Shown here in pieces: positions 7,033 through 14,772 of a stretch of DNA of 44,684 nucleotides (the first letter of the stretch is position 1; each line of letters starts with the position of its first letter). The position numbers and the translations under genes are program-made. The stretch is taken from IMG/VR virus record IMGVR_UViG_3300025806_000055, positions 1-44,684 of that record, one strand, 5' to 3'. This DNA comes from a virus. Below the pieces are notes generated by a model. It was given only the letters and a program-made list of their open reading frames with translations, had not been told where the DNA came from and did no database searches.

Positions 7033-7563
7033 TTATTCGTTTAATTTAGGAAGAAACCCGTGATTATCAGAATGATCTGGCGCGACCCACCCTTTAGGCT
7101 TTACTAAATCTGGAAGACCTAGTGGATTGTCTCGACCTTCTTTAACGCCGACTTCCTTATTCATATTAGCGTTATGAACTGCTTCCCACGCTTTATGTTC
7201 GTCAACTCCAAACGCATTTAACGTTCCAATAGCGACAACGCAAAGATCAATTAAACCATCAACCACTTCTTCGCAATCAACGTCATCACAATGTAGTTTA
7301 CCAACTGCATTTTTTGTTTCAGTAAGTTCTTCTTCTAGGAAGTCTAAACGAAAGTTTAGAAATTCTCTTAGGTCTTTACTATCTAACTTTTTAAGCGCGC
7401 AATGAACGCCATACTTATTATGCATGTTATCAATATCGCTTGGCCAATCGGTAGATGATGCTTGCCATGTTAGAGAGTCATTTTTAGGAACAAGCGTTAC
7501 CCAATCATCAAGTGTTTCTGGAATTAGTTTTACCACGTCTTCTACTGTTTTATTATTTTCCAT
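7033..7563 (-). CDS. MazG-like NTP pyrophosphohydrolase
   Basis: A 176-residue protein of the all-alpha NTP pyrophosphohydrolase superfamily. FRLDFLEEELTETKNAV (71-87) holds the first acidic motif (EExxE type) and EEVVDGLIDLCVVAIGTLNAFG (98-119) the second (ExxD). WEAVHNANMNK (126-136) is the family's final N-x-x-K region. These enzymes cleave NTPs or dNTPs to monophosphate and pyrophosphate; phage versions may shape the nucleotide pool or, as proposed for cyanophage MazG, ppGpp levels. Given gp42, a dCTPase role that keeps unmodified dCTP out of phage DNA is another option. It overlaps the preceding small gene by 11 nt. Confidence 0.75.
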   Translation of the reverse strand: MENNKTVEDVVKLIPETLDDWVTLVPKNDSLTWQASSTDWPSDIDNMHNKYGVHCALKKLDSKDLREFLNFRLDFLEEELTETKNAVGKLHCDDVDCEEVVDGLIDLCVVAIGTLNAFGVDEHKAWEAVHNANMNKEVGVKEGRDNPLGLPDLVKPKGWVAPDHSDNHGFLPKLNE

Positions 7564-7744
7564 ATATTTTAATTTCTTTTAGAATGTCTCTGCTTTTATT
7601 AGACAAAGGAGTTTCCTCTGTCGTGTGAAAGTAATTGTTAATCGCATTAAGAACTTCGATGGTTCTTACGGTATCATCAAACTTTAAATAGTCTTGTTGT
7701 AATTCGTTAATAACGTTTGTCAGGTTTCTGTTTAGTTGGTTCAT
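7553..7744 (-). CDS. Small helical protein, unknown
   Basis: A 63-residue protein predicted to be largely helical (LNRNLTNVINELQQDYLKF, then VRTIEVLNAINNYF) with a polar C-terminus. No family is recognised and there is no membrane helix. It lies 38 nt downstream of the DNA polymerase stop and its end overlaps the MazG-like start by 11 nt, so it is probably co-transcribed with both. The overlap on one side and compact spacing on the other are the main evidence that it is a real gene. Confidence 0.6.
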   Translation of the reverse strand: MNQLNRNLTNVINELQQDYLKFDDTVRTIEVLNAINNYFHTTEETPLSNKSRDILKEIKIYGK

Positions 7745-7782
7745 TTGTTTTTTATTGTGTGAGTGTCATACCTTTGTTTTAT

Positions 7783-10311
7783 CTATACTTGCCCAAAGAA
7801 GTCTTCCAAACTAGCTTGAGGTTCTGCCGACCAACTAATAGCATGTAAGATAAGATTAATTGGATCAAGGAAAGCTTTTTGGAATTGAGTTTCATAATCA
7901 ATGAACTTATCTAAACCAAATTCGTGTGGCAACTTATCAATAAACCCAATTACGTTTTCTCCAGTTGGGTTATGCTTTTTAAGAAATACAAACTTAATTT
8001 TATTGCCGCCTTGGATTTCCCTATACTTATTAGTTAAGTTAAACTTCTTTAACTGATCGTTATATACTAAGGCCGCGCGGCAATGCATTGGTGTTCCTTT
8101 ACAATATAGAGTTTGTGAATCATAATATTTTGTAACATTATTAATTCCACGAGGACTTGCGATTTCATGGGCCGGCAAAGAATTAAAGTGGTTATGAAAG
8201 AAAGCGATCGCTTTTTGAGTTTTATCTTCATCCCCGCTCATCATTACTTTAAACATTTCCTTCATAGCGCCTCGACATACTTTTGGAGTAGAACTCTTAA
8301 TAGCTTCAATTCCCATGATCTTAATCTTAGGCTCGGCATATTGAACACCTTCGTTATTAAGAACATTTAGAATATATCGTTTCTTGGCGGTCCATATAGC
8401 TTTATCAGCAATAGCTTCTCGCGCCATCACCATCGTATTCTTATATGAATTTGTAATACCGCCTAACTTATTAAAAGCTTTTTCCAATGCAGGAACCATT
8501 CCTTCTTCAGCAAACTTATCAAGAAACTCGACTGGGTTATTTGGATTAAGCTTATCAATTACATCTTGAACATTAACGTAAATGGAGTCAGTGTCTGCTG
8601 CTATAACTCTATCAACTGGCTTCTCATCTTTAAGGAATGAAGATAACCATTTGTTTGCATGTTGTTCTGCCCAACGAATAACAAGTTGACCTGTAAGAGT
8701 AATTCCTTCAGCAACAAGAAGATCAAAGTAACGGAACCATCTGTTAGCCAAAGCTCCATACAGGCTGTTCATTAGAATCTTGATCGCCATTTGTTCAGTT
8801 TCAAGTCTGGCGATTTCTGAGTCTAGTATCTTACTTTTTTGCTTTTCATTCTCTTTCTTTTTATCTAGCATTTCTGCTTTAATCTTCTTACGCTTATTAT
8901 AAAGCTCTTCAATAATCTCTGGTAGAAACCCTTGCTTATGTCTACTAAATGTTGCGCCATTTGCGGCAACCGCCAAATTACTGTCAGGGGATATGTTTGT
9001 TTGATCTTCGAGTACTCGATCAGGTGTAATATTAGGCACTGTAGAATGCCTTACGAGGGTCTCAGGACTCATATTATATTGTATAATAAGGTTAGGATAC
9101 AAGCTGTTTAGATCGAAGCTCATTACCCAATCATACATCCCTGGCACGACTGGCTTAACAAACCCTCCAGCATATTCTGCTTTGGCACTTGGATTTGATG
9201 GAGGAATCGCTATTTTCTTTTTAGCAAGATTCCTAAAGATAATGCTATCCCATATAGAAACAGTACCAAGCGTATCTGTATAATTAACTCCGCCAAAATA
9301 TGCTAGTGTGAATACCAAATCAATTAAGCCAAGTTTCTTTTCAAACAGTTCAATCAATTCAACATCAACGATATTATAATCAACAAACTTCTGAAAATCT
9401 TGTTCATATAATTCTTTTAGATCTCCTTCAAAAGCTAGCTTCTTTTGTTCAAGAACAACCTCGGCAATATTATCTAGCTTATATGATTCTTGTTGGCCAT
9501 AAGTATTAAGAGTAAACTTTTTAAATAAGTCAAGGTAATCGAGTTGTTGAATACCCATAATGTTATAGCTGGTTTGCTCACGGCCAAATACATTTACGGT
9601 TCTATCTGTAATTTTTTTCCAAGGAGATAATCGCTTGGTTGCATCGTTGCCCAACATACGAGCCATTCTATTAACGATGTAAGGAATATCAAAGAACTCT
9701 GTATTCCAACCAGTGATAACATCTGGAGTATTAATAGGATCACTCCACCAATCTAGAAAATCATTTAAGAGTTCGGTTTCAGTATCAAACTGGCGATACT
9801 CTTTTCTAAGATGTGGCACTTCACTTTTAGAAAGGTCATAATCCTTTAGTCCCCAGATGATATAAGTATCACACCGGCTACTCTTTACTGCGATTGTAAG
9901 AATCTCTTGTTCTGCTCGCATTGGTTCTGGAAAGCCTGTACCAATAGCAGTTTCAATATCGATGTAAAGAATGTCGACCATCTTTTTATCATACTCAATT
10001 TCACCAGGCCACTGGCTTTGAATAAATGCTGGAACATGTTTTTCATTTCCATATATTTTAAACGAAGGAACATCTTCGTAATGTTTACAGAACTGGCGAC
10101 ATTCGCTCATAGTGCCAAACTGCATTGGGCCTACAGGAGTTCCATCAATCGCTTTCCATTCTGAATTACGGTCTTTGCTATTTACATAAAGCGTTGGTCG
10201 ATATTTAAATGAATCATATATTTTTTTGCCATCATGATCGTATCCTCGATACTTAATCATGTTCATGTGTCTATCGACGCTGGTGTAGAATCCACTAATG
10301 CTGTTCTTCAT
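7783..10311 (-). CDS. 43: DNA polymerase, family B (gp43)
   Basis: An 842-residue replicative polymerase with 3'-5' exonuclease. Exo I is YIDIETAIG near residue 117, Exo II ITGWNTEFFDIPYIVNR and Exo III YNIVDVELIE. Polymerase motif A is FDLNSLYPNL near 398, motif B KILMNSLYGALANRWF, and motif C ADTDSIY near 571, with both catalytic Asp residues. The C-terminus ends in ASLEDFFGQV, where the QxSLEDFF-like tail matches the clamp-binding peptide of gp43. It is intact and single-chain (T4 gp43 is 898 residues). The early promoter's -10 box ends 6 nt before the ATG, so it is probably made from a leaderless mRNA, unlike T4 where gp43 autoregulates through its leader. Confidence 0.98.
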   Translation of the reverse strand: MKNSISGFYTSVDRHMNMIKYRGYDHDGKKIYDSFKYRPTLYVNSKDRNSEWKAIDGTPVGPMQFGTMSECRQFCKHYEDVPSFKIYGNEKHVPAFIQSQWPGEIEYDKKMVDILYIDIETAIGTGFPEPMRAEQEILTIAVKSSRCDTYIIWGLKDYDLSKSEVPHLRKEYRQFDTETELLNDFLDWWSDPINTPDVITGWNTEFFDIPYIVNRMARMLGNDATKRLSPWKKITDRTVNVFGREQTSYNIMGIQQLDYLDLFKKFTLNTYGQQESYKLDNIAEVVLEQKKLAFEGDLKELYEQDFQKFVDYNIVDVELIELFEKKLGLIDLVFTLAYFGGVNYTDTLGTVSIWDSIIFRNLAKKKIAIPPSNPSAKAEYAGGFVKPVVPGMYDWVMSFDLNSLYPNLIIQYNMSPETLVRHSTVPNITPDRVLEDQTNISPDSNLAVAANGATFSRHKQGFLPEIIEELYNKRKKIKAEMLDKKKENEKQKSKILDSEIARLETEQMAIKILMNSLYGALANRWFRYFDLLVAEGITLTGQLVIRWAEQHANKWLSSFLKDEKPVDRVIAADTDSIYVNVQDVIDKLNPNNPVEFLDKFAEEGMVPALEKAFNKLGGITNSYKNTMVMAREAIADKAIWTAKKRYILNVLNNEGVQYAEPKIKIMGIEAIKSSTPKVCRGAMKEMFKVMMSGDEDKTQKAIAFFHNHFNSLPAHEIASPRGINNVTKYYDSQTLYCKGTPMHCRAALVYNDQLKKFNLTNKYREIQGGNKIKFVFLKKHNPTGENVIGFIDKLPHEFGLDKFIDYETQFQKAFLDPINLILHAISWSAEPQASLEDFFGQV

Positions 10312-10317
10312 GTATAT

Positions 10318-10346
10318 ATTATATCATCTTTTACTATAGATGTAAA
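10318..10346 (-). promoter_or_regulatory. Early promoter for gene 43
   Basis: TTTACA 10341-10346, TATAAT 10318-10323, 17-nt spacer, minus strand. Only 6 nt separate the -10 box from the ATG at 10311. Confidence 0.87.
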
Positions 10347-10358
10347 TACTAAAGTTAA

Positions 10359-10398
10359 TAATAAAAGGGTTCCCCATCTCTGAAGAACCCTTTTATTA
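10359..10398 (-). terminator. 14-bp hairpin terminator after hsp20
   Basis: Arms TAATAAAAGGGTTC (10359-10372) and GAACCCTTTTATTA (10385-10398) pair perfectly around 12 nt. The AT-rich base of the stem gives T-rich 3' sides on both strands, so it may work in either direction. It closes the hsp20 unit just before the gene 43 promoter. Confidence 0.75.
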
Positions 10399-10421
10399 TG
10401 TTTAAACATAAAGTTTAATAT

Positions 10422-10847
10422 TCAGACGCTATAGTTGGGAAGAATAGTAAACTCCTTTGGTTTCATTTCTTCAGGAATTTCTTTCTTTAGTAGAACTGAA
10501 AGTATACCATCAACAAGCGCTACTTGCTCGACACGAATGTGATCGGCTAATGTAAACTTCTTGATGAAACTTCGAGTAGCAATTCCTTTGTGAAGATATT
10601 CTTTATCTCCATTTAGATCGACACAATCTGCTTCAACGATAAGTTGATCTCCGTCTTGTTTGACGGAAAGATCTTTATCACTGAAGCCTGCGACTGCTAG
10701 TGCGATTTCAAACTCATCTTCACCATGCTTCACAATATTGTGAGGAGGATAAGATGCTTTCTCTCTTGATTCTAATCTGTCAAAGATTGAATCGAACCCA
10801 ACCGCGAAAGAACGCGGTAACGAATTTAATGTATTTGTTAATGTCAT
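10422..10847 (-). CDS. hsp20: Small heat-shock protein Hsp20
   Basis: A 141-residue alpha-crystallin family holdase. The N-terminus (LPRSFAVGFDSIFDRLES) matches the IbpA opening. PPHNIVKHGEDEFEIALAVAGFSDKDLSVK starts the alpha-crystallin domain, and GIATRSFIKKFTLADHIRVEQVALVDGILSVLLKK is its end. FTIL near the tail resembles the IxI oligomerisation motif. Such proteins bind unfolding clients without ATP and are common in marine T4-like phages, where a role in virion assembly or host stress is presumed. It has its own terminator, and a TATAAATA box about 95 nt upstream suggests late expression. Confidence 0.95.
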   Translation of the reverse strand: MTLTNTLNSLPRSFAVGFDSIFDRLESREKASYPPHNIVKHGEDEFEIALAVAGFSDKDLSVKQDGDQLIVEADCVDLNGDKEYLHKGIATRSFIKKFTLADHIRVEQVALVDGILSVLLKKEIPEEMKPKEFTILPNYSV

Positions 10848-10918
10848 TTTGTTTTATTTTGAACTCCTTATAAAAGCGAGTTATATTTTAGTAATTCGAG
10901 ATCCTTTCGGCATCTCTA

Positions 10919-10941
10919 CGATACAAAAACTTATTGTATCG
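10919..10941. repeat. 8-bp inverted repeat between two small units
   Basis: CGATACAA (10919-10926) and TTGTATCG (10934-10941) flank a 7-nt spacer, between the hsp20 start and the upstream gene's stop, downstream of a late box. No T-run follows on the minus strand, so it is more likely a leader hairpin than a terminator. Confidence 0.45.
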
Positions 10942-10946
10942 AAATC

Positions 10947-10954
10947 TATTTATA
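10947..10954 (-). promoter_or_regulatory. Late promoter TATAAATA upstream of hsp20
   Basis: Exact late box on the minus strand, overlapping the stop region of the upstream small gene, with a leader of about 95 nt before the hsp20 ATG at 10847. Confidence 0.5.
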
Positions 10955-11204
10955 CTCGAATACCGAGTTTTTTTAAATATTCTTCAGCGTCATCTTCAGA
11001 ATCAAACAGAGGACCTTCCATTCTACCTTTAACAAAGATAGCGTGACCGCCTCGGCTTTGAGCCCATCTAATTGAAATCTTTCCAGCTTTAAACTTTTTC
11101 TTAAGATCTGAATTCATCGCATTTGTCCTTTTATCCATCGCTTTTTGTTGAGCTGGAGTATAAGCAATACGCAATCCCTCTAAATATTGTTTAAAACTTT
11201 TCAT
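10950..11204 (-). CDS. Small basic protein with T4 capsid-targeting-like N-terminus
   Basis: An 84-residue basic protein. Its opening MKSFKQYLEG closely resembles the MKTYQEFIAE capsid-targeting sequence of T4 internal proteins II and III, which is removed by the gp21 protease. The P3 residue here would be Tyr rather than Ile or Leu, so cleavage is less certain than targeting. The rest (AQQKAMDKRTNAMNSDLKKKF, IRWAQSRGGHAIFVKGR, DAEEYLKKLG) is a basic helix followed by a small alpha/beta unit. It directly follows two other candidate internal proteins. No enzymatic family is recognised. Confidence 0.65.
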   Translation of the reverse strand: MKSFKQYLEGLRIAYTPAQQKAMDKRTNAMNSDLKKKFKAGKISIRWAQSRGGHAIFVKGRMEGPLFDSEDDAEEYLKKLGIRV

Positions 11205-11206
11205 TT

Positions 11207-11548
11207 CTAATAATCAAATGGTGGTGTGGTAATCTTGCTATTTTGTGTAGCATACCAAGTACCTTTTACCATCCAATAATGATGCTTATCAGTTACTAGC
11301 ACCCAGAATTCTCCTTTAGGAATAGGTGCTGTAGCTTTCTTAAATGTCTTCGTAACAGGTGCTCCACTTGGCCAATTATCAGAAGCCTTTTCTGCAGGAC
11401 TGACTGAGTTCTCTCCATTATTAATAGCAATTACAAGTTTCGAACCTTTGTAATCAGTTTGAAAATCAAGGTACTCGGCCGGAGCTTTCTTTGATACTTC
11501 TGTTAAAGCCTGCCTTTGATTAGGAAGTAAATATTTCTCAGTACTCAT
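11207..11548 (-). CDS. Candidate internal head protein A
   Basis: A 113-residue protein of unknown fold. Its first ten residues, MSTEKYLLPN, are identical to those of the next gene upstream (start 11923) and the two then diverge. Residues 15-17 read LTE, a match to the (I/L)-x-E rule of T4-type gp21 prohead protease, and the sister protein has LDE at exactly the same place. The mature part is rich in Lys, Thr and Trp (WVLVTDKHHYWMVKGTWYATQNS) and is probably beta-rich. A TATAAATA box 5 nt before the ATG marks it as late. A packaged, processed internal protein is the best inference; the function after injection is unknown. Confidence 0.65.
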   Translation of the reverse strand: MSTEKYLLPNQRQALTEVSKKAPAEYLDFQTDYKGSKLVIAINNGENSVSPAEKASDNWPSGAPVTKTFKKATAPIPKGEFWVLVTDKHHYWMVKGTWYATQNSKITTPPFDY

Positions 11549-11561
11549 ACTATTATTTATA
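11519..11561. repeat. Duplicated late-promoter plus leader-peptide cassette, copy 1
   Basis: 43 nt running from TATAAATA through the tenth codon match 11894-11936 with four substitutions, all silent or non-coding. Similarity ends abruptly after the tenth codon. Confidence 0.85.
11554..11561 (-). promoter_or_regulatory. Late promoter TATAAATA
   Basis: Exact late box, 5 nt before the ATG at 11548; part of the duplicated cassette. Confidence 0.65.
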
Positions 11562-11572
11562 TTTATTAAAGA

Positions 11573-11923
11573 TTAATTATCATTGCTACCTTGAGTATAT
11601 AAATTAGTAAAGAACCAGTACGCTAATGTATCTTTTTTAAATGGATTCTTTGGTTCTTTATCACCATTATATCCAGCGCTATATGCTTTATCATATGGTT
11701 TTTTATACATTAAATCTTCAAGTGGACCTACTAAAGAAGTGGCTATTTTGTTCCATAGATTATTGGTATCTTTAGAGGTTGCTTTTGTTTTAGGAGCATC
11801 ATTAATTAGTTTCAGAACCTCTTCTTTTTTCTTTGGAATTGTAATTGATTCTTTAATAGATTCGGTTTTAGATTCATCTAAACGCTTCTTCTCATTAGGC
11901 AGTAAATATTTTTCAGTGCTCAT
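11573..11923 (-). CDS. Candidate internal head protein B
   Basis: A 116-residue protein that shares MSTEKYLLPN with its downstream neighbour and has the protease-like site LDE at residues 15-17. The remainder is unrelated to the neighbour: a Lys/Ser/Thr-rich linker (SKTESIKESITIPKKKEEVLK) then a helical, aromatic C-terminus (PFKKDTLAYWFFTNLYTQG). The same tag on two unrelated bodies is what a transferable targeting signal looks like. A TATAAATA box lies 5 nt before the ATG, and RegA ends 16 nt upstream. The packaged-protein role is an inference by analogy with T4 IPI-IPIII. Confidence 0.65.
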   Translation of the reverse strand: MSTEKYLLPNEKKRLDESKTESIKESITIPKKKEEVLKLINDAPKTKATSKDTNNLWNKIATSLVGPLEDLMYKKPYDKAYSAGYNGDKEPKNPFKKDTLAYWFFTNLYTQGSNDN

Positions 11924-11936
11924 GCTATTATTTATA
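11894..11936. repeat. Duplicated late-promoter plus leader-peptide cassette, copy 2
   Basis: Partner of 11519-11561; the preserved peptide with silent differences indicates selection on the amino acids and the promoter. Confidence 0.85.
11929..11936 (-). promoter_or_regulatory. Late promoter TATAAATA
   Basis: Exact late box, 5 nt before the ATG at 11923, near the 3' end of the regA gene. Confidence 0.65.
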
Positions 11937-11939
11937 ATA

Positions 11940-12365
11940 TTACTTCTTTACGTTGCCAATATTATATTTTGAGTTAAGAGTCCAATTCTTCTTTTCTTTA
12001 AATGGTACAATTTTAATTTTTTTTAAGTTAGTCTTTTCACTAGCCTTTGTATAGTTTGCTAATTCAAGCAAACCCCAATCAGATAAGAGAGTTGTAATAG
12101 TGTTCCTTCTTTTAAAATCTTCAATAGTAAACGTTGACGGTTTACCATCAAGTAGAAACAATTCTTTAAAGTGTAGAATAAAGTATCGCCCTTGCTTATG
12201 AAGAATATGACAGCTTTGAAATAAAGTGTTTTGGTCTTTTTGAGAAGAGACTCCAATTCGAGTAAGAGTTTCTTTTACTTTAAGAAAATCGTCTGGCTCA
12301 GCCAAATAGATCTCAAGCATATGATCAGGAGACCAGCTCATTATTTTTTCATTATCAGTATTCAT
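11940..12365 (-). CDS. regA: RegA translational repressor
   Basis: A 141-residue homologue of T4 RegA (122 residues): MLEIYLAEPDDFLKVKETLTRIGV, TLFQSCHILHKQGRYFILHFKELFLLDGK, then LSDWGLLELAN and a KKNWTLNSKYNIGN end. RegA binds the start regions of many early phage mRNAs and blocks ribosome entry. T4 RegA begins at the position of Met16 here, so the true start may be Met16 (12320) or the protein may have a 15-residue extension; I kept the ATG at 12365, 12 nt after the gene 62 stop. If many early mRNAs here are leaderless, RegA must recognise sites at or inside the coding start. Confidence 0.93.
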   Translation of the reverse strand: MNTDNEKIMSWSPDHMLEIYLAEPDDFLKVKETLTRIGVSSQKDQNTLFQSCHILHKQGRYFILHFKELFLLDGKPSTFTIEDFKRRNTITTLLSDWGLLELANYTKASEKTNLKKIKIVPFKEKKNWTLNSKYNIGNVKK

Positions 12366-12377
12366 TATAGTTATTTA

Positions 12378-12818
12378 TTATGCTTTTCCGCCCTTATCAT
12401 GATGACGGTGTAGAGCTTTTAACTCTTCTTTATTAAATAAATCCAACACATCTCGCGCTTTTTCAGAACTATATCCATAATGATCCATGATAATTTTAAT
12501 ATCATCGCTGTCAGGAATTGCTTTAAACCATTTACTAAATCTTTTACGAGGACGTAATACGTTCTTATAAAAATCGTATTGCATTCTAGCAGGGAGATGA
12601 TAATTCATATTCATCTCATTAGCAAATAGAATAGTATCATTAAACTGAGATAACCCTCGGTTAATCATAAATGGAGTATAAGCTTTCTCAGGACTATCAG
12701 GGTCTGGTAAAGATTCACTAGAATCAGCAGTTACACCTTTAAGAATATCCGGAGCTTTAGAACCTGCATTAATATTATTTAAAATATCAAAGAAGGAAAG
12801 TTTTTTAACTTTGCTCAT
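12378..12818 (-). CDS. 62: Clamp loader small subunit (gp62)
   Basis: About 146 residues. AYTPFMINRGLSQFNDTILFANEMN and YDFYKNVLRPRKRFSKWFKA match the conserved segments of T4 gp62 (FMVENALSQF, PRGKRYGKWAK). gp62 forms the damaged-collar subunit that completes the gp44 tetramer and loads gp45 onto DNA. Two starts are possible: ATG at 12818, sharing one base with the gene 44 stop (TAATG), or ATG at 12827 (adding MEV). I chose 12818 because TAATG junctions are typical of coupled genes. The position between regA and 44 is as in T4. Confidence 0.88.
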   Translation of the reverse strand: MSKVKKLSFFDILNNINAGSKAPDILKGVTADSSESLPDPDSPEKAYTPFMINRGLSQFNDTILFANEMNMNYHLPARMQYDFYKNVLRPRKRFSKWFKAIPDSDDIKIIMDHYGYSSEKARDVLDLFNKEELKALHRHHDKGGKA

Positions 12819-13753
12819 TACTTCCATTTAATGTTTGCCATTAACTCTACTAAACAGGCAACCATGTTGATTTCTTTATCACCACAGAACGCTGCTTTGT
12901 AACTATAATCGGCAATGATTAAAACCGCAGAAGGAATAGATGAAGGATCCGCATAATCATATAATGAATCGTATATCTTTCTAAATACAACAGTACTATC
13001 AAGAGATGTATTATTGCATACCCATCCTCGCATTCCTTTAAAGTCTTTTGACTTTAAGAAAGTAATAACCTCAGAAATATTAGAATCAGATACTCCAAGC
13101 AAAACAGTTGGGGGAATCTCACCGCTCGCTCCATATCGTTGGCACTCACCAATAATCCTTCTCCAATCTGGAGCATATCTAATAATAAGTTCGGCTAGTA
13201 TTTTATCTTCATACTTAACGCCTTCCTTATCTAATATAGTTTTTAAACGCGATAGGAACTTACCAGCAAGTGCGGCAAGATCCTTTTTGTTTGTATTAAA
13301 CTCAATGACTGAACACCTGCTATGCAACGGCTCAATGATTCGATTCTTAAAATTGCAAGTTAAGATAAACCTACAGTTATTAGAGAACTCCTCAATGAAA
13401 CCGCGCAAAGCAGGCTGTGTACTTTGAGCGTTAAGGTAATCTGCTTCATCTAGAATGATTACCTTTAAACCGCCGCCAAGACTAACACTACTAGCAAACT
13501 GTTTAATCTTATTTCTCAATACGTCAATACCAGATTCTTCCGAACCGTTAATCAGCATATAGTCAAGATTAAGTTGATTGCATAATGCTTTTGCTACAGT
13601 TGTTTTTCCAAGACCAGCTGTGCCGGTCAATAACATGTTGTGAACCTCTCCTGATTTTACAATAGAATTAAATGTTTTCTTTAATTCGTTAGGAAGGATA
13701 CAATCGTCAATCGTGGTTGGGCGATACTTTTCGCACCAAAGTGTTTCAGTCAT
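12818..13753 (-). CDS. 44: Clamp loader large subunit (gp44), AAA+ ATPase
   Basis: A 311-residue AAA+ protein. After the usual WCEKYRPTTIDDCILP opening, Walker A is GTAGLGKTT (44-52), Walker B LDEADYL (101-107), and SRC (145-147) supplies the arginine finger of clamp loaders. Four gp44 and one gp62 use ATP to open and place the gp45 clamp at primer ends. It is intact and close in length to T4 gp44 (319). It starts 26 nt after the small acidic gene that separates it from gene 45, an arrangement I recall from marine relatives but not T4 itself. Confidence 0.97.
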   Translation of the reverse strand: MTETLWCEKYRPTTIDDCILPNELKKTFNSIVKSGEVHNMLLTGTAGLGKTTVAKALCNQLNLDYMLINGSEESGIDVLRNKIKQFASSVSLGGGLKVIILDEADYLNAQSTQPALRGFIEEFSNNCRFILTCNFKNRIIEPLHSRCSVIEFNTNKKDLAALAGKFLSRLKTILDKEGVKYEDKILAELIIRYAPDWRRIIGECQRYGASGEIPPTVLLGVSDSNISEVITFLKSKDFKGMRGWVCNNTSLDSTVVFRKIYDSLYDYADPSSIPSAVLIIADYSYKAAFCGDKEINMVACLVELMANIKWK

Positions 13754-13779
13754 AATATAAATTTAAGTCAATTTTTAGT

Positions 13780-14055
13780 TTAGGCTTTTGCCGGCTCAAG
13801 AATGTCTGAGGTAGCTTCTTCGGTTTCTTCAGCAGAAACTTCTCCAGTTGCTTCTTCGGCTTCAGGAGCGGCTTCAGGTGCAGGAAGGAATGCGCGCATA
13901 TAATCAAATACTTGACCAACGGTTGACATTTCTTCTGCTTTAATCGCACCACGCTCTGTGCATGCTGCGATTACTCGACATACCATTGCTACTGCTCCAA
14001 GGTTAATTTCGACAGTTTCAGGTGTTTCCGTTGCGGTATTTTCTTCGTTTTCCAT
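13780..14055 (-). CDS. Small acidic protein between clamp and clamp loader
   Basis: A 91-residue protein. Residues 15-58 (VEINLGAVAMVCRVIAACTERGAIKAEEMSTVGQVFDYMRAFL) look like a compact helical domain; the rest is Ala/Glu-rich and probably disordered. No function is recognised. A small ORF in this place, flanked by genes 45 and 44, recurs in marine T4-like phages as far as I recall, which suggests a replication-linked role. Its leader carries an unusual repeat of ACAACAAA units (14062-14083) in place of a Shine-Dalgarno sequence. Confidence 0.75.
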   Translation of the reverse strand: MENEENTATETPETVEINLGAVAMVCRVIAACTERGAIKAEEMSTVGQVFDYMRAFLPAPEAAPEAEEATGEVSAEETEEATSDILEPAKA

Positions 14056-14061
14056 AATTAT

Positions 14062-14083
14062 GTTTTGTTGTTTTGTTGTTTTT
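14062..14083 (-). repeat. ACAACAAA leader repeats
   Basis: On the minus strand the leader of the 14055 gene is two to three copies of AACAACAAA. It is C/A-only, unstructured, and has no Shine-Dalgarno motif. A related repeat lies at 15123-15148. Confidence 0.6.
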
Positions 14084-14094
14084 ACTTTACTAGT

Positions 14095-14766
14095 TTAGTT
14101 ATAAGTTGATGTTTTTTCAAGGGCGATGTAGTATTTTACAGGCACCGATGTATTTATCCACTCACTGATTAGCTTCGAACTAACTTTTACATTATAGTCT
14201 CCGCTAAGAACTTTTAAATTCGCGATGAGGAACTGCAGATCAAAAGATGATTTACATTCGTTATCTTCATCGAGAATAATTGAAAATGTATTTGCTGATG
14301 GGTTCTTTGGATCAACCACGGCTAAAGTAACTACGCCGTCTTCGCCTTTGAGCGAAACGATAGCATGATTCATTACACGAGCTGCGCTCCTAATTTGAGT
14401 TAAAGTATTACCACTAATTGATACACTTACTTCAGTTGATGGCATTGTGATTTCGTTTTGAGGCGAAGTAAGAATGCTTTCATCGGCGAAGCGATAAGAT
14501 GCTTTAGCTTTTCCATTTTGTAGAGTTACTGATTCGCCGTTAAAGGAAAGCTCAGGCTCATCTACCAAGTTAACTACATTGATAAATTCGTTAAGATCAT
14601 AGATTCCAAATTGAGAATCAAATGTTTCTGTAATTTCAGCTACGGCAAAAATATTCTTTGCTTCGGCAATTGTGCTTAGAGAATTCCCAGGCTTAACAAC
14701 CAAATTTGGATTGATATCTGAAAAGTTCTTTAGGATGTTTAAGGTGTCGTTTGATAACGTTGTCAT
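14095..14766 (-). CDS. 45: Sliding clamp (gp45)
   Basis: A 223-residue homologue of T4 gp45 (228): NDTLNILKNFSDINPNLVVKPG, the FGIYDLNEFINVVNLVDEPELSF segment and the YYIALEKTSTYN end align with T4's NSGIMLKSG, VAIYDLNGFLGILSLV and YVVALEADS. The trimeric clamp tethers gp43 and also couples replication to late transcription through gp55 and gp33, so it matters for the TATAAATA promoters here. A consensus early promoter has its -10 box 6 nt before the ATG, predicting a leaderless mRNA, and a strong terminator isolates it from the unit upstream. Confidence 0.96.
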   Translation of the reverse strand: MTTLSNDTLNILKNFSDINPNLVVKPGNSLSTIAEAKNIFAVAEITETFDSQFGIYDLNEFINVVNLVDEPELSFNGESVTLQNGKAKASYRFADESILTSPQNEITMPSTEVSVSISGNTLTQIRSAARVMNHAIVSLKGEDGVVTLAVVDPKNPSANTFSIILDEDNECKSSFDLQFLIANLKVLSGDYNVKVSSKLISEWINTSVPVKYYIALEKTSTYN

Positions 14767-14772
14767 AATGAT

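Noticed and set aside
10919-10941. Terminator for the 10950-11204 gene
   Set aside because: The 8-bp stem is not followed by a T-run on the minus strand, so I list it only as an inverted repeat.
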